Under the pieces are notes generated by a model. That model was not told the DNA's origin. It worked only from the letters and a program-made list of their open reading frames with translations, and made no database searches. A stretch of DNA of 64,000 nucleotides from Pseudomonas chlororaphis (lineage in GTDB: Bacteria > Pseudomonadota > Gammaproteobacteria > Pseudomonadales > Pseudomonadaceae), in NCBI GenBank assembly GCA_001023535.1, contig CP011020.1:6222242-6286241 (forward strand), written 5' to 3'. Within the stretch, counting starts at the first letter, position 1, and the number at the start of each line of letters is the position of its first letter. Below are positions 52,699 to 63,465 of this stretch, piece by piece. A program made the translations under genes and the position numbers.

Positions 52699-53205
52699 AT
52701 GGCCATTTTGAACATTCTCGAATTCCCGGACCCGCGCCTGCGCACTATCGCCAAACCGGTGGCCGTAGTGGACGACGAAGTGCGTCAGTTGGTCGATGAC
52801 ATGTTTGAAACAATGTATGAGGCGCCAGGCATCGGCCTCGCCGCGACCCAGGTCAACGTGCACAAACGTATCGTCGTGATGGACCTCTCCGAAGACCGTA
52901 GCGAGCCACGGGTGTTCATCAACCCCGAGTTCGAGACCCTCACCGACGAGATGGAGCAATACCAGGAAGGCTGCCTCTCGGTGCCGGGCTTCTACGAAAA
53001 CGTCGACCGCCCGCAGAAGGTCAAGATCAAGGCCCTGGACCGCGACGGCCAACCCTACGAGCTGATCGCCGAAGGCTTGCTGGCGGTGTGCATCCAGCAC
53101 GAGTGTGACCACCTCAACGGCAAGTTGTTCGTCGACTACCTGTCGACCCTCAAGCGTGACCGGATCAAGAAAAAACTGGAAAAACTTCATCGCCAGAATG
53201 CTTGA
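52699..53205 (+). CDS. def: Peptide deformylase
   Basis: This 168-residue metalloenzyme removes the N-formyl group from new proteins. The three hallmark motifs are present: [16 protein letters not shown] and QHECDHLNG, whose Cys and two His bind the metal. The start at 52699 ([15 protein letters not shown]) matches the family; the open frame continues upstream in an untranslated-looking stretch. It is followed by a terminator and then fmt, the functional partner that adds the formyl group to initiator tRNA. It is divergent from the LysM gene. Confidence 0.97.
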   Translation: MAILNILEFPDPRLRTIAKPVAVVDDEVRQLVDDMFETMYEAPGIGLAATQVNVHKRIVVMDLSEDRSEPRVFINPEFETLTDEMEQYQEGCLSVPGFYENVDRPQKVKIKALDRDGQPYELIAEGLLAVCIQHECDHLNGKLFVDYLSTLKRDRIKKKLEKLHRQNA

Positions 53206-53216
53206 TGCCCTCCTTC

Positions 53217-53244
53217 AAAGGCTTGCCACGGCAAGCCTTTTTCT
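53217..53244 (+). terminator. Intrinsic terminator between def and fmt
   Basis: AAAGGCTTGC pairs with GCAAGCCTTT and is followed by a T-rich tract (TTTTTCTTT). It lies 11 bases after the def stop and may lower read-through into fmt. Confidence 0.85.
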
Positions 53245-53276
53245 TTATGCGACTGCTGTGTAACTGAGAGCCTCCC

Positions 53277-54236
53277 ATGACTGAGCCACTGCGCATCGTC
53301 TTTGCCGGCACCCCCGAATTTGCCGCCGAACACCTCAAGGCCCTGCTGGCCAGCCCGCATGAAATCGTCGCGGTCTACACCCAGCCCGATCGCCCGGCCG
53401 GTCGCGGTCAAAAACTGATGCCCAGCCCGGTCAAGCAACTGGCCGTGGAGAACGGCATCCAGGTCTTGCAGCCGCCGACCCTGCGCGACGCGCAAGCCCA
53501 GGCCGAATTGGCCGCGCTGAAACCGGACCTGATGGTGGTGGTCGCCTACGGCCTGATCCTGCCCCAGGTGGTGCTGGACATCCCGCGCCTGGGTTGCATC
53601 AACAGCCACGCCTCGCTGCTGCCACGCTGGCGCGGGGCGGCGCCGATCCAGCGCGCCGTGGAAGCGGGTGACGCAGAAAGTGGCGTGACCGTGATGCGCA
53701 TGGAAGCCGGCCTGGACACCGGGCCGATGCTGCTCAAGGTCAGCACCCCTATCAGCGCCGAAGACACCGGCGGCAGTCTGCACGATCGCCTCGCGCTCAT
53801 CGGCCCGCCGGCCGTGGTCCAGGCCATTGCCGGCCTGGCCGCCGGTACGTTGGCGGGCGAGGTGCAGGATGACAGCCTCGCCACCTACGCGCACAAACTG
53901 AACAAGGACGAGGCTCGCCTCGACTGGGCTCGTCCGGCGGTAGAACTGGAACGCCTGGTGCGCGCGTTCAACCCGTGGCCAATCTGCCACAGCACCCTGA
54001 ACGGTGAAGCCCTGAAAGTGCTGGCGGCCAGCCTTTGCGCAGGGAAGGGCACTCCCGGTGAAATCCTCGGCGCCAGCAAGGACGGCCTCGTGGTGGCCTG
54101 CGGTGAGCAGGCGCTGTGCCTGACGCGCCTGCAATTGCCCGGCGGCAAGGCGCTGAACTTCAGTGATCTGTTCAACAGCCGCCGTGAGAAATTCGCCGTC
54201 GGCACCCTGCTGGGCCAAGCGGCGGACGCCTCATGA
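53277..54236 (+). CDS. fmt: Methionyl-tRNA formyltransferase
   Basis: This 319-residue enzyme formylates initiator Met-tRNA using 10-formyl-tetrahydrofolate. Key segments are [31 protein letters not shown], the catalytic [21 protein letters not shown] and [17 protein letters not shown]. The C-terminal tRNA-binding OB-like domain begins near residue 205. It starts after the def terminator and overlaps rsmB by four bases (ATGA), so the two are translated together. Confidence 0.97.
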   Translation: MTEPLRIVFAGTPEFAAEHLKALLASPHEIVAVYTQPDRPAGRGQKLMPSPVKQLAVENGIQVLQPPTLRDAQAQAELAALKPDLMVVVAYGLILPQVVLDIPRLGCINSHASLLPRWRGAAPIQRAVEAGDAESGVTVMRMEAGLDTGPMLLKVSTPISAEDTGGSLHDRLALIGPPAVVQAIAGLAAGTLAGEVQDDSLATYAHKLNKDEARLDWARPAVELERLVRAFNPWPICHSTLNGEALKVLAASLCAGKGTPGEILGASKDGLVVACGEQALCLTRLQLPGGKALNFSDLFNSRREKFAVGTLLGQAADAS

Positions 54237-55543
54237 ACCCGCGTCTGGCCGCCGCCAAGGCGCTCGCCGCCGTGCTCAGCGGGAAAGCCTCGCTCAACAG
54301 TGCCTTGCCGACCCAGTTGGACAAGGTCGAAGAACGTGATCGCGGCTTCACCCAGGACCTGGCCTTCGGCACCGCCCGCTGGCAACCACGGCTGTCGGCC
54401 CTGGCGGCCAAGCTGTTGCAGAAACCGTTCAAGGGCGCCGACGCGGACGTCGAGGCGCTGTTGCTGGTGGGGTTGTATCAACTGCTCTACAGCCGCGTGC
54501 CCGCCCACGCCGCCATCGGCGAAACCGTGGGTTGCGCCGACAAGCTGAAAAAACCCTGGGCCAAGGCCCTGCTCAACGCCGTGCTGCGCCGCGCCCAGCG
54601 CGAAGGCGAAGCCCTGCTGGCCGAGCTGGAACACGACCCGGTGGTGCGCACCGCCCACCCGCGCTGGTTGCAAAAGTCCCTGAAGGCGTTCTGGCCCCAG
54701 CAGTGGGAAGCCATTTGCGCGGCCAACAATGCCCATCCGCCGATGATCCTGCGGGTCAACCGTCGGCACCACACCCGCGATGCCTACCTGGCCTTGCTGG
54801 GCGAGGCCGGCATTGCCGCCGCGCCGTGCGTGTACAGCCGCGACGGTATCGTCCTGGAGACCCCGGGCGATGTCCGCGCGCTGCCGGGCTTTGCCGAGGG
54901 CTGGATCAGCGTCCAGGACGAAGCGGCCCAACTGGCCGCCGACCTGCTGGACCTGGCACCCGGCCAACGGGTACTGGACGCCTGCTGCGCGCCGGGTGGC
55001 AAGACGTGCCACATCCTCGAAGCCGAGCCGAAGCTGGCCGGCGTGGTGGCCGTCGACCTGGAAGCCAAGCGCCTGGTGCGGGTCAAGGAAAACCTCGAGC
55101 GCCTGGGCCTGGACGCCGAGCTGATCGCCGCCGACGGCCGCGACACCGAGGCCTGGTGGGACGGCAAGCCGTTCCAGCGCATCCTGTTGGACGCACCTTG
55201 CTCGGCCACCGGGGTGATCCGCCGCCACCCGGACATCAAGCTCACCCGCCAACCCGACGACATCGCTGCCCTGGCGTCGTTGCAGGGCGAACTGCTCGAC
55301 GCGCTGTGGCAGACCCTCGATGTCGGCGGCATCCTGCTGTACGCCACCTGTTCGACGCTGCCGACCGAGAACACCGACGTGATCGCGGCCTTCCTCACCC
55401 GCACCCCCGGTGCCCGGGAGCTGGACATCGCCAGCCAGGCCGGCCTGAAGCAGCCCCATGGCCGCCAGTTGCTGGCCCAAGAGGGCGGTCACGACGGGTT
55501 CTACTACGCCAAGCTGATCAAGATCGCCGCCGCGCGCGGTTAA
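54233..55543 (+). CDS. rsmB: 16S rRNA (cytosine-967-C5)-methyltransferase RsmB
   Basis: This 436-residue methyltransferase methylates C967 of 16S rRNA with S-adenosylmethionine. The N-terminal NusB-like RNA-binding domain is at about residues 1-140 ([18 protein letters not shown]). The catalytic domain has [12 protein letters not shown] for cofactor binding, [18 protein letters not shown] with one active-site Cys, and [11 protein letters not shown] with the second. It overlaps fmt and is followed by trkA 24 bases later, so def-fmt-rsmB-trkA is a housekeeping run. Confidence 0.96.
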   Translation: MNPRLAAAKALAAVLSGKASLNSALPTQLDKVEERDRGFTQDLAFGTARWQPRLSALAAKLLQKPFKGADADVEALLLVGLYQLLYSRVPAHAAIGETVGCADKLKKPWAKALLNAVLRRAQREGEALLAELEHDPVVRTAHPRWLQKSLKAFWPQQWEAICAANNAHPPMILRVNRRHHTRDAYLALLGEAGIAAAPCVYSRDGIVLETPGDVRALPGFAEGWISVQDEAAQLAADLLDLAPGQRVLDACCAPGGKTCHILEAEPKLAGVVAVDLEAKRLVRVKENLERLGLDAELIAADGRDTEAWWDGKPFQRILLDAPCSATGVIRRHPDIKLTRQPDDIAALASLQGELLDALWQTLDVGGILLYATCSTLPTENTDVIAAFLTRTPGARELDIASQAGLKQPHGRQLLAQEGGHDGFYYAKLIKIAAARG

Positions 55544-55567
55544 GACCGATTCGAAAGGAGTGACCGG

Positions 55568-56941
55568 ATGAAAATCATCATCCTTGGCGCCGGGCAGGTC
55601 GGCGGTTCGCTGGCGGAACACCTGGCCAGCGAGGCCAATGACATCACCGTGGTCGATACCGACGGTGAACGCCTGCGAGACCTGGGCGACCGTCTCGACA
55701 TCCGCACCGTGCAGGGTCGGGGCTCATTGCCGACGGTACTGCGCCAGGCCGGGGCCGACGATGCCGACATGCTCGTGGCCGTCACCAACAGCGATGAAAC
55801 CAACATGGTCGCCTGCCAGGTCGCCCACACCCTGTTCCACACCCCGACCAAGATCGCCCGGGTGCGCGAAGCGGCCTACCTGACCCGTTCCGACCTGTTC
55901 GACAACGAAGCCATCCCGGTGGATGTGCTGATCAGCCCCGAGCAGGTGGTGACCAACTACATCAAGCGCCTGATCGAGCATCCGGGGGCCTTGCAGGTGA
56001 TCGACTTTGCCGAAGGCCAGGCACAACTGGTGGCGGTGAAGGCCTACTACGGTGGCCCGTTGGTGGGCCAGCAACTGCGCCAACTGCGCGAGCACATGCC
56101 CAATGTCGAGACCCGTGTGGCGGCGATCTTCCGCCGCGACCGGCCGATCCTGCCCCAGGGCGACACGGTGATCGAAGCCGACGACGAGGTGTTTTTCATC
56201 GCGGCCAAGGCGAACATTCGCGCAGTGATGAGCGAAATGCGCCGCCTCGACGAAAGCTACAAGCGCATCGTGATCGCCGGCGGCGGGCAGATTGGCGAAC
56301 GCCTGGCCGAAGCCATCGAGAGCCGTTACCAGGTCAAGATCATCGAGATGAGCCCCGCCCGCTGCCGCTACCTCTCGGACACCCTCGACAGCACCGTGGT
56401 GCTGCAGGGCAGCGCCTCGGACCGGGACCTGCTGCTGGAAGAGAACATCGCCGATGCCGACATCTTCCTGGCCCTGACCAACGACGACGAAGCCAACATC
56501 ATGTCGTCACTGTTGGCCAAGCGCCTGGGGGCGAAGAAGGTGATGACCATCATCAACAACCCGGCCTATGTCGACCTCATCCAGGGCGGCGACATCGACA
56601 TCGCCATCAGCCCGCAACTGGCGACCATCGGCACCTTGCTGGCGCATGTGCGGCGCGGCGACATCGTCAGCGTGCACTCCCTGCGCCGGGGCGCGGCCGA
56701 GGCCATCGAGGCGATTGCCCATGGCGATGCCAAATCCAGCAAAGTGATCGGCAAGGCCATCCGCGACATCGGCCTGCCACCGGGCACCACCATCGGCGCC
56801 ATCATCCGCGATGAAGAAGTGTTGATTGCCCATGACGACACGGTGGTCCAGGCGGGCGACCATGTGATCCTGTTCCTGGTGGACAAGAAGCACATTCGCG
56901 ATGTCGAGAAGCTGTTCCATGTGGGGTTGAGCTTTTTCTGA
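55568..56941 (+). CDS. trkA: Trk system potassium uptake NAD-binding protein TrkA
   Basis: This 457-residue cytoplasmic protein regulates the TrkH/TrkG potassium channel. It is made of two tandem copies of an RCK unit; each has an NAD-binding Rossmann fold ([17 protein letters not shown] at residue 2 and [17 protein letters not shown] at about 236) and a small RCK-C domain. Internal duplication is visible in the DLRDLGDR and LRDLPLE-like repeats. An AAGGAG site precedes the ATG. It ends the def-fmt-rsmB-trkA run and is followed by a REPIN. The membrane subunit is not in this window. Confidence 0.97.
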   Translation: MKIIILGAGQVGGSLAEHLASEANDITVVDTDGERLRDLGDRLDIRTVQGRGSLPTVLRQAGADDADMLVAVTNSDETNMVACQVAHTLFHTPTKIARVREAAYLTRSDLFDNEAIPVDVLISPEQVVTNYIKRLIEHPGALQVIDFAEGQAQLVAVKAYYGGPLVGQQLRQLREHMPNVETRVAAIFRRDRPILPQGDTVIEADDEVFFIAAKANIRAVMSEMRRLDESYKRIVIAGGGQIGERLAEAIESRYQVKIIEMSPARCRYLSDTLDSTVVLQGSASDRDLLLEENIADADIFLALTNDDEANIMSSLLAKRLGAKKVMTIINNPAYVDLIQGGDIDIAISPQLATIGTLLAHVRRGDIVSVHSLRRGAAEAIEAIAHGDAKSSKVIGKAIRDIGLPPGTTIGAIIRDEEVLIAHDDTVVQAGDHVILFLVDKKHIRDVEKLFHVGLSFF

Positions 56942-56972
56942 CCCAGGATCCGCCGTGACAGTAAATGGCCTC

Positions 56973-57036
56973 ATCGCGAGCAAGCGCGCCCCCACAGGTG
57001 GAGTACATTCCCAGTGGGAGCGAGCTTGCTCGCGAT
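56973..57036. repeat. REPIN (paired REP palindromes, family B)
   Basis: Arms ATCGCGAGCAAGC...CCCCAC (56973-56995) and GTGGGAGCGAGCTTGCTCGC (from 57014) face each other across an 18-base spacer; one mismatch lies in the left arm. This core differs from family A. It follows trkA and precedes the TPR gene. Confidence 0.88.
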
Positions 57037-57091
57037 AGCCACCTGACTCGCAGCCGATCAATCCCTGCCACAACTCACAAGGACGCCAACC

Positions 57092-57403
57092 ATGCTCGAC
57101 TCCCTGGAAAAAATGCTCGCCAAGGGTGTGGATAACCCGTTGCTGCGCTTCGGCCTGGGCAAGGGCTATCTCGACCTTGGCGAATTCCCCCGTGCCGCCG
57201 CGCACCTGCAACGCTGCGTCGAGCTCGACCCCCAGTATTCGGCTGCCTGGAAACTGCTGGGCAAGGCGCATCAGGGCCGGGGGGATCTTGCGGCGGCGCG
57301 CACGGCCTGGGAGCGGGGCCTGGACGCTGCCCGGGGCCATGGCGACAAGCAGGCCGAGAAAGAAATGACCGTGTTTCTCAAGAAACTCGACCGACAAGCC
57401 TGA
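57092..57403 (+). CDS. Small TPR-repeat protein
   Basis: This 103-residue protein consists of about two tetratricopeptide repeats: PLLRFGLGKGYLDLGEFPRAAAHLQRCVELDPQYSAAW and the following KLLGKAHQGRGDLAAARTAWERGL. The pattern W/L-G-Y-A-F-A-P of TPR helices is clear. Such proteins bind other proteins; the partner is unknown. No signal peptide is seen. It lies after trkA and converges on znuA, and matches a conserved gene beside trkA in P. aeruginosa (PA0015-like). An AAGGAC site precedes the ATG. Confidence 0.88.
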   Translation: MLDSLEKMLAKGVDNPLLRFGLGKGYLDLGEFPRAAAHLQRCVELDPQYSAAWKLLGKAHQGRGDLAAARTAWERGLDAARGHGDKQAEKEMTVFLKKLDRQA

Positions 57404-57423
57404 CGCCGCTGGAGCGCGTCGCC

Positions 57424-58347
57424 TTATAACGACTCCAGGCACCCCGCCAGGTCATTGCCCAGTTTTTCCAGCAGTTGCTCGTATCCTTGCGCGGTCGCCG
57501 GGGTGTAGCCACCCAATGCGTCCAGTTCCGCCAGCTTCACCGGCAACCCGGCCACCAGGGTTTCAGCCAGGCGTGGCCGCAGGGGCGGCTCGCTGAACAC
57601 GCAGGTCTTGCCCACGGCCTGCAAGCGCGTACGCATCGCCGCTACGTGCTGGGCACCGGGCTGGACTTCGGCCGCCACGGCGAACACCCCGGCGTGCTTG
57701 AGGCCGTAGTGGTCTTCGAAATAGTCGAACGCTTCGTGGAAGACGAAGTACGGCTTGCCCGCGACCCCGGCCAGACGGCCCTTGAGGCGCGTGTCCAGAG
57801 CGTCGAGGCGCTGGTTGAAGCCTGCGAGGTTGCTTTGATAGCGCGAGGCATTGGCTGGATCGGCCGCGCTCAGGTCCGCGGCCATTTTTGCGGCGATCAC
57901 TCGGGCATTGAGCGGCGAAAGCCACAGATGCGCGTCGATCGTGCCGGGACGATGATCATGATCGTGCTCGTCGCCATCCTCGTCGGTATGGGAATGGCTG
58001 TCCTCGGCGAAATGACGCAGCTTGAGTCCCGGCAAGTCCTGCAGCGCGACAGAAGGCGCCGTACGACCGTTCAACACCCGCGGCAGGAAACCTTCCATGT
58101 CGGGGCCGATCCAGTAGAGCAGGTCCACCGACTGCACTTTGCGTACATCGGAGGGCCGCAGCGCGTAGTGATGGGGCGAAGCGCCGGGCGGCAGCAGCAC
58201 CTCAGGCACGCCCAGGCCGTCCTGCACCGCCGCGGCAATCAGTTGCAACGGCTTGATACTGGTCAGGACCTTGACCTCGGCCTGGGCTGGGGCAATCAAC
58301 AGGAAATTGGCGAAAAAAGCGACAAAGAGCAAAAAAAATCGGGACAC
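57424..58347 (-). CDS. znuA: Zinc ABC transporter substrate-binding protein ZnuA
   Basis: This 307-residue periplasmic protein binds zinc and passes it to ZnuBC. It has a signal peptide (cleavage near PAQA, residue 24) and the histidine zinc ligands in PPGASPHHYALRPSD, DAHLWLSP and VFHEAFDYFE. A His- and Asp-rich loop (HSHTDEDGDEHDHDH) is characteristic of zinc-specific ZnuA. The start at 58347 (a GTG giving MSRFFLLFVAFF) is preferred; another GTG nine bases upstream (58356) is possible. It is divergent from zur with a candidate Zur box between them, so it should be derepressed when zinc is scarce. Confidence 0.93.
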   Translation of the reverse strand: MSRFFLLFVAFFANFLLIAPAQAEVKVLTSIKPLQLIAAAVQDGLGVPEVLLPPGASPHHYALRPSDVRKVQSVDLLYWIGPDMEGFLPRVLNGRTAPSVALQDLPGLKLRHFAEDSHSHTDEDGDEHDHDHRPGTIDAHLWLSPLNARVIAAKMAADLSAADPANASRYQSNLAGFNQRLDALDTRLKGRLAGVAGKPYFVFHEAFDYFEDHYGLKHAGVFAVAAEVQPGAQHVAAMRTRLQAVGKTCVFSEPPLRPRLAETLVAGLPVKLAELDALGGYTPATAQGYEQLLEKLGNDLAGCLESL

Positions 58348-58374
58348 GATGACCACTCGAAGAGGCGAGAACGG

Positions 58375-58387
58375 GTAACATAATAAC
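58375..58387. promoter_or_regulatory. Candidate Zur box between znuA and zur
   Basis: GTAACATAATAAC at 58375-58387, read on the minus strand as GTTATTATGTTAC, agrees with the Zur core GTTATAATATAAC at 10 of 13 positions. It lies in the 66-base gap between the divergent znuA and zur starts, where Zur would control both promoters. The imperfect symmetry lowers confidence. Confidence 0.5.
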
Positions 58388-58413
58388 GTCTCTCACTGAA
58401 CTCGTCGCTGCCC

Positions 58414-58896
58414 ATGCCTATTACACCCCTTGCCAGTCGCCCCCATGATCACTCCCACTGCGTGCACAGCGCGCTGTCCGAGGCCGATGCCATCTGCGCA
58501 CGCCAAGGGTTGCGCCTGACGGCGTTGCGCCGCCGGGTGCTGGAGTTGGTCTGGCAAAGCCACAAGCCGCTGGGCGCCTACGACATCCTGGCGGTACTCA
58601 GCGAGCAGGATGGCCGCCGCGCCGCGCCGCCGACGGTGTATCGCGCGCTGGATTTCCTGCTGGAAAACGGTCTGGTGCATCGCATTTCCTCGCTCAACGC
58701 CTTCGTCGGCTGCAACCACCCGGAACATACCCACCAGGGCCAGTTCCTGATCTGCCGCGAATGCCACGCCGCCATCGAGCTGGAACAGAAATCCATTAGC
58801 GATGCGATCATCGCCAGCGCCCAGGACGTCGGCTTCGTGGTCGACACCCAGACCGTCGAAGTGGTCGGCCTCTGCTCCGGCTGCCAGGGGGCCTGA
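58414..58896 (+). CDS. zur: Zinc uptake regulator Zur
   Basis: This 160-residue Fur-family repressor senses zinc and represses zinc uptake genes. The DNA-binding winged helix is at about 20-95 ([40 protein letters not shown]). Metal residues include HPEHTHQGQ and the two CxxC pairs CRECH and CSGC that form the structural zinc site. The N-terminus [10 protein letters not shown] is histidine-rich. Its stop overlaps the znuC start by one base (TGATG), so it heads the zur-znuC-znuB operon. Confidence 0.96.
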   Translation: MPITPLASRPHDHSHCVHSALSEADAICARQGLRLTALRRRVLELVWQSHKPLGAYDILAVLSEQDGRRAAPPTVYRALDFLLENGLVHRISSLNAFVGCNHPEHTHQGQFLICRECHAAIELEQKSISDAIIASAQDVGFVVDTQTVEVVGLCSGCQGA

Positions 58897-59678
58897 TGAG
58901 CGACGCATTGATCCGCCTCGAACAGGTGGCCGTCAAGTTCGCCGGGCAGAACGTGCTGGATGACATCCACCTGAGCGTCGAACCCGGGCAGATCGTGACA
59001 TTGATCGGCCCCAACGGTGCCGGCAAGACCACCCTGGTGCGCGCCGTGCTGGGCTTGCTCAAGCCCGACAGCGGCAACGTCTGGCGCAAGCCGAAGCTGC
59101 GGATCGGCTACATGCCGCAAAAACTCCACGTCGATCCGACGTTGCCGCTGTCGGTCCTGCGTTTCCTGCGCCTGGTTCCCGGCGTCGATCGCGAGCGCGC
59201 CCTGGCGGCGCTCAACGAAGTCGGGGCCGAACAGGTCATCGACAGCCCGGTGCAAAGCGTGTCCGGCGGCGAGATGCAACGCGTGCTGCTGGCCCGGGCG
59301 CTGCTGCGCGAGCCGGAGCTGCTGGTACTCGACGAGCCGGTCCAGGGCGTCGATGTGGCGGGCCAGGCCGAGCTGTACAGCCTGATTACCCGCTTGCGCG
59401 ACCGGCACGGTTGCGGCGTGCTAATGGTGTCCCATGACCTGCACCTGGTGATGAGCACCACCGACCAGGTGGTCTGCCTCAACCGTCACGTCTGCTGCTC
59501 CGGGCACCCCGAGCAGGTCAGCGGCGACCCGGCATTCGTCGAGCTGTTCGGAAAGAACGCACAAAGCCTGGCGATTTATCACCACCACCATGACCACGCC
59601 CACGACCTGCACGGTTCGGTGGTCATTGGTGCGCCGGTTACCCCCCATGTTCACGGAGATGGCTGCAAGCATGGCTGA
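58896..59678 (+). CDS. znuC: Zinc ABC transporter ATP-binding protein ZnuC
   Basis: This 260-residue ATPase powers zinc import with ZnuB. Motifs are Walker [10 protein letters not shown], the signature [16 protein letters not shown], Walker [13 protein letters not shown] and the switch His in VSHDLHLV. The C-terminal 35 residues are unusually rich in histidine (HHHHDHAHD and later HVHGDGCKH), which may bind zinc. It overlaps the zur stop by one base and the znuB start by eight bases. Confidence 0.97.
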   Translation: MSDALIRLEQVAVKFAGQNVLDDIHLSVEPGQIVTLIGPNGAGKTTLVRAVLGLLKPDSGNVWRKPKLRIGYMPQKLHVDPTLPLSVLRFLRLVPGVDRERALAALNEVGAEQVIDSPVQSVSGGEMQRVLLARALLREPELLVLDEPVQGVDVAGQAELYSLITRLRDRHGCGVLMVSHDLHLVMSTTDQVVCLNRHVCCSGHPEQVSGDPAFVELFGKNAQSLAIYHHHHDHAHDLHGSVVIGAPVTPHVHGDGCKHG

Positions 59679-60459
59679 TTTTCTGTTGTATGCCCTGCTC
59701 GCAGGCCTGGCCCTGGCACTCGTGGCCGGGCCCCTGGGTTCGTTCGTAGTCTGGCGGCGCATGGCCTATTTTGGCGACACCTTGTCCCACGCGGCGTTGC
59801 TCGGCGTGGCCCTGGGGTTTTTACTGGACGTCAGCCCGGCGGTGGCGGTGACCGTGGGCTGCCTGTTGCTGGCGGTGGTGCTGGTGACGCTGCAACAGCG
59901 CCAGCCGCTGGCGTCCGACACGCTGCTGGGCATCCTGGCACCGAGCACGTTGTCCCTTGGCCTGGTGGTGCTCAGCTTCATGCACGATGTGCGCATCGAC
60001 CTGATGGCTTACCTGTTCGGCGACCTGTTGGCCATCAGCCCGGTCGACCTGTCGTGGATCCTGGGGGGCAGTGCCGCGGTGCTGGCGCTGCTGGTGGCGC
60101 TTTGGCGCCCGCTGCTGGCCGTCACCGTGCACGAGGAACTGGCGCGGGTCGAAGGCCTGCCCGTGACGGGGCTGCGCCTGGCCTTGATGCTGTTGATTGC
60201 GGTGGTCATCGCCGTGGCCATGAAGATCGTCGGTGTGTTGCTGATTACTTCGTTGCTGATCATTCCGGCGGCTGCGGCACAACGTCACGCCCGCTCGCCG
60301 GAGCAGATGGCCCTGGGCGCGAGCCTGCTGGGCATGCTCGCAGTGAGCGGCGGGCTGGCCCTTTCCTGGTTCAAGGACACCCCGGCCGGCCCATCGATCG
60401 TGGTCAGCGCCGCCGCGCTGTTTCTGCTGAGTTTTGTCCTGCCTCGTCGAGGGGTGTAG
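59671..60459 (+). CDS. znuB: Zinc ABC transporter permease ZnuB
   Basis: This 262-residue inner-membrane permease forms the zinc channel of ZnuABC. About eight helices are present; family segments include [33 protein letters not shown] and [27 protein letters not shown], which faces ZnuC. The start at 59671 overlaps the znuC end by eight bases; the open frame continues upstream inside znuC. It is the last znu gene and is followed 37 bases later by a lipoprotein gene. Confidence 0.96.
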   Translation: MADFLLYALLAGLALALVAGPLGSFVVWRRMAYFGDTLSHAALLGVALGFLLDVSPAVAVTVGCLLLAVVLVTLQQRQPLASDTLLGILAPSTLSLGLVVLSFMHDVRIDLMAYLFGDLLAISPVDLSWILGGSAAVLALLVALWRPLLAVTVHEELARVEGLPVTGLRLALMLLIAVVIAVAMKIVGVLLITSLLIIPAAAAQRHARSPEQMALGASLLGMLAVSGGLALSWFKDTPAGPSIVVSAAALFLLSFVLPRRGV

Positions 60460-60496
60460 ACTTGCTCGCTTTTTGCGCAAATAGAGAGTCGCAGGA

Positions 60497-61210
60497 ATGA
60501 AGCCGTTCGCCTCCCGTTATCTGCTCCTAGTCGCGCTTTCAGTGCTACTGGGCGCTTGCCAGAGTACGCCGCCGGTCACCGAGGCCCCCGATACCCGGGG
60601 CCCGGCCATCGCGCAGCTGGAACAAAGCCTGGCCGCCAATGAGCTGGCCACCGCTGAAGACCAACTGGCCACCTTGCAGGCCCAATCGCCTGAAGATGCG
60701 TCGCTGGAACCCTTCCAACGCCAGTTGGCCGAGGCCTACCTGCGCCGCAGCCAGATCGACCTGCAAAAGGGTGACGTCAACGCCGCCGCCACCGCTCTGA
60801 GCCGTGCCCGAGCCTTGATGCCCAAGGCCCCAGCGCTTACCGGCGAAGTCAACAGCGCCATTGCACAAGCGCGCAAGGCCGACCTGGACAAAGCCGAAGC
60901 GGCCCTCAAGGCGGCCGAAGCCAAGCCGGTCGCCAAGCTGATCGACCCCAGCGCCGAAAGCACCACCGTGGCGTTGAACATTGCCGATGTGCAGCAAATG
61001 CGTCGCCAACTGGATGCCATTGCCGCCGATGTGGTGAATTACCAATGTGATGTCAGCATCCAGGCACCGCGCACCGATGATTATCCGTGGTTGGCGACAC
61101 TGCTGACCAAGCGGGTCAAGAAACTCGACCCCGGGTTCGACTTGAAGCTGCGCAAGCAGATCCTGCGCAGCGTTCCGGCGCAAGTGGTTCTTACACCGCG
61201 TAAATCCTAA
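60497..61210 (+). CDS. Predicted lipoprotein, TPR-like, of the znu locus
   Basis: This 237-residue protein has a signal peptide with lipobox L-G-A-C (Cys21). The mature part is alanine-rich and helical with TPR-like repeats (QRQLAEAYLRRSQIDLQKGDVNAAATALSRARALMP) and a segment rich in Lys, Ala and Glu after residue 130. The C-terminal part contains a single pair-like NYQCDVS. Function is unknown. A gene of this type sits after znuB in P. aeruginosa too (PA5502-like), which suggests it travels with the zinc locus, though no metal motif is visible. A weak ribosome site (GCAGGA) precedes the ATG. Confidence 0.8.
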   Translation: MKPFASRYLLLVALSVLLGACQSTPPVTEAPDTRGPAIAQLEQSLAANELATAEDQLATLQAQSPEDASLEPFQRQLAEAYLRRSQIDLQKGDVNAAATALSRARALMPKAPALTGEVNSAIAQARKADLDKAEAALKAAEAKPVAKLIDPSAESTTVALNIADVQQMRRQLDAIAADVVNYQCDVSIQAPRTDDYPWLATLLTKRVKKLDPGFDLKLRKQILRSVPAQVVLTPRKS

Positions 61211-61215
61211 AAGCC

Positions 61216-61287
61216 TCGCGAGCAGGCTCGCCCCCACAAGGTTCAGTGATTCATCACAAGACCCTGTGGGAGCGAGCTTGCTCGCGA
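61216..61287. repeat. REPIN (paired REP palindromes, family B)
   Basis: TCGCGAGCAGGCTCGCCCCC (from 61216) and TGTGGGAGCGAGCTTGCTCG (from 61265) face each other with a 26-base spacer; the left arm has one difference (GCAGGC for GCAAGC). It lies between the convergent lipoprotein gene and katE. Confidence 0.88.
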
Positions 61288-61326
61288 TGGCGTACTGAAA
61301 GGCAACAATGCCTTTTCAGACACTCC

Positions 61327-63465
61327 TCAAGCCGGAATCGCCTTGGCCTTGGGCTCCCGCGCCCACACCCGGTGTTGCGCAATCGCGTCGAAGAACGCCT
61401 GGAACTTGCTGGCATCCGCGTCGGGAATCAGCCCGGCATCCGCCTCCAGCTTCAACAGCACCAGCAACTGCCGGGCTTCCCCGTTGAGCGCGATGGCCTT
61501 CAGGTGCTTGTAGGCTTCCAACAGGTAATGCAACGCCACGCCATCGCTACTCAGCGCCTGGATGGACTGCGCGCCGCCTGGGACGAACACCGCGTCGAAG
61601 GCAATCGACGGCATCCCTTCCATGGACGCGTCCACCGGCAACGTTTGCCCATCGGCGGTGGTGACCGGCGCAGAGGTCGGCCCCAGGACCTTGGCGTGAG
61701 CGCCCTCGGCCTCCAATGCCTGTTTGAGCGCATCGATGATCGCGCCATCGACGCGATCAGCCACCAGCACCGCGACCTTGCGGGTCTTGATGTCGCCCGA
61801 GAGCAGGTTCGCCTGGCTCAGGGCCGGGGATTTCTCCAGCGAAGGCGTCGGCACGTCCACGGTGCAAGCGGTGGGCACTGGCAGACCCAGGTTTTTCGCT
61901 ACTCGCCCGGCCAGTTCCAGGTCGATGTTGGCCAGGATCTCGTTGACCTGCCGCGCCCGGATGAACTCCCGCTCCACTTTGCCCAGCTCGAAGCTATAGG
62001 CCGCGATGATGTGCTCCTGCTCATGCGGGCTCATGCTCTTGTAGAACAGCCGCGCCTGGGAGAAATGATCGCCGAACGAATCGCTGCGCTGGCGGATCTT
62101 GTGGGCATCGATGCGCTCCGGATAACTCTCAAAGCCGCCGTCCTGCGGGCCGGGCGGGGTTTCCTTCGGCCAGCCGCCGTCGATGGAGTTCGGCTCGTAG
62201 GACGTGCGCCCCTTGTCGATGGTGGTGCGGTGCATGGCGTCACGCTGGCCGTTGTGCACCGGAGTGATGGCACGGTTGATCGGTAACTCATGAAAGTTCG
62301 GCCCACCGAGTCGGCTGATTTGCGTATCGGTGTAGGAAAAGAGTCGACCTTGCAGCAACGGGTCGTTGGAAAAATCGATACCCGGCACGATGTGCCCAGG
62401 GCAGAAGGCGACCTGCTCGACTTCGGCGAAGAAGTTGTCCGGGTTGCGGTTCAGCACCATTTTGCCCAGGGGCGTGATGGGCACCAGCTCTTCGGGGATG
62501 ATCTTGGTCGGGTCGAGCAGGTCGAAGTCGAACTTGTGCTCGTCTTCCTCGGCGACGATCTGTACGCCGAACTCCCATTCCGGGTAGTCGCCCATCTCGA
62601 TCGCTTCCCACAGGTCGCGACGGTGGTAGTCGGTGTCTTTACCGGCCAGCTTCTGGGCTTCGTCCCACACCAGGGAACAGGTGCCGACCTTGGGTCGCCA
62701 GTGGAATTTGACGAAACTGCTGCGGCCTTCGGCGTTGATCATGCGGAAGGTGTGCACGCCAAAGCCTTGCATGCTGCGCAGGCTTTTTGGAATGGCCCGG
62801 TCGGACATCGCCCAGATCACCATGTGGGCCGACTCCGGCACCAGCGAGACAAAGTCCCAGAAGGTGTCGTGGGCCGAGCCACCGGTAGGGATCTCGTTAT
62901 GCGGCTCGGGTTTGACCGCATGGACGAAGTCGGGAAACTTGATCGCGTCCTGAATGAAGAACACCGGCATGTTGTTGCCTACCAGGTCGAAGTTGCCTTC
63001 GTCGGTGAAAAACTTCACCGCAAAACCGCGTACGTCCCGCACCGTGTCACCGGAACCCCGTGGGCCCTGCACAGTGGAAAACCGCACGAACACCGGCGTT
63101 TTCTTGCTCGGGTCTTGTAGGAAACCGGCCTTGGTCAGCGCCGAATGGGCTTCATAGCTCTGGAAGTAACCGTGGGCGCCAGTGCCGCGGGCGTGGACGA
63201 TACGCTCCGGGATGCGCTCGTGGTCAAAATGCGTGATCTTTTCACGCATGATGAAGTCTTCCAGTAACGACGGCCCACGGGCGCCGGCGCGCAGGGTGTT
63301 CTGGTTGTCGGCGATTTTCACGCCCTGATTGGTGCGCAACGCCTGTTCGGTGGCGTCGGAGCGGAAGGTTTCCAGGCTGTCGAGCTTGGCGTTGGTGTTG
63401 CCGCGGTCCAGGGTGTCGGTCCCGGCCAACTGGCTCTTGTCGACCGGGGGCTTGTTGGTGCTCAT
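61327..63465 (-). CDS. katE: Large-subunit catalase HPII (KatE)
   Basis: This 712-residue catalase breaks down hydrogen peroxide. The catalytic His91 is in [12 protein letters not shown], the distal Asn in [13 protein letters not shown] and the heme-ligand Tyr378 in [14 protein letters not shown]. Beyond the catalase core, residues from about 560 form a flavodoxin-like (DJ-1/GATase-like) C-terminal domain ([28 protein letters not shown]) typical of large-subunit HPII. The length fits the family. A GAGGAG site precedes the ATG, and the 5' untranslated part has a CACCGCC/GGCGGTG hairpin at 63514-63528. Related catalases are RpoS dependent, which cannot be seen here. Confidence 0.97.
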   Translation of the reverse strand: MSTNKPPVDKSQLAGTDTLDRGNTNAKLDSLETFRSDATEQALRTNQGVKIADNQNTLRAGARGPSLLEDFIMREKITHFDHERIPERIVHARGTGAHGYFQSYEAHSALTKAGFLQDPSKKTPVFVRFSTVQGPRGSGDTVRDVRGFAVKFFTDEGNFDLVGNNMPVFFIQDAIKFPDFVHAVKPEPHNEIPTGGSAHDTFWDFVSLVPESAHMVIWAMSDRAIPKSLRSMQGFGVHTFRMINAEGRSSFVKFHWRPKVGTCSLVWDEAQKLAGKDTDYHRRDLWEAIEMGDYPEWEFGVQIVAEEDEHKFDFDLLDPTKIIPEELVPITPLGKMVLNRNPDNFFAEVEQVAFCPGHIVPGIDFSNDPLLQGRLFSYTDTQISRLGGPNFHELPINRAITPVHNGQRDAMHRTTIDKGRTSYEPNSIDGGWPKETPPGPQDGGFESYPERIDAHKIRQRSDSFGDHFSQARLFYKSMSPHEQEHIIAAYSFELGKVEREFIRARQVNEILANIDLELAGRVAKNLGLPVPTACTVDVPTPSLEKSPALSQANLLSGDIKTRKVAVLVADRVDGAIIDALKQALEAEGAHAKVLGPTSAPVTTADGQTLPVDASMEGMPSIAFDAVFVPGGAQSIQALSSDGVALHYLLEAYKHLKAIALNGEARQLLVLLKLEADAGLIPDADASKFQAFFDAIAQHRVWAREPKAKAIPA

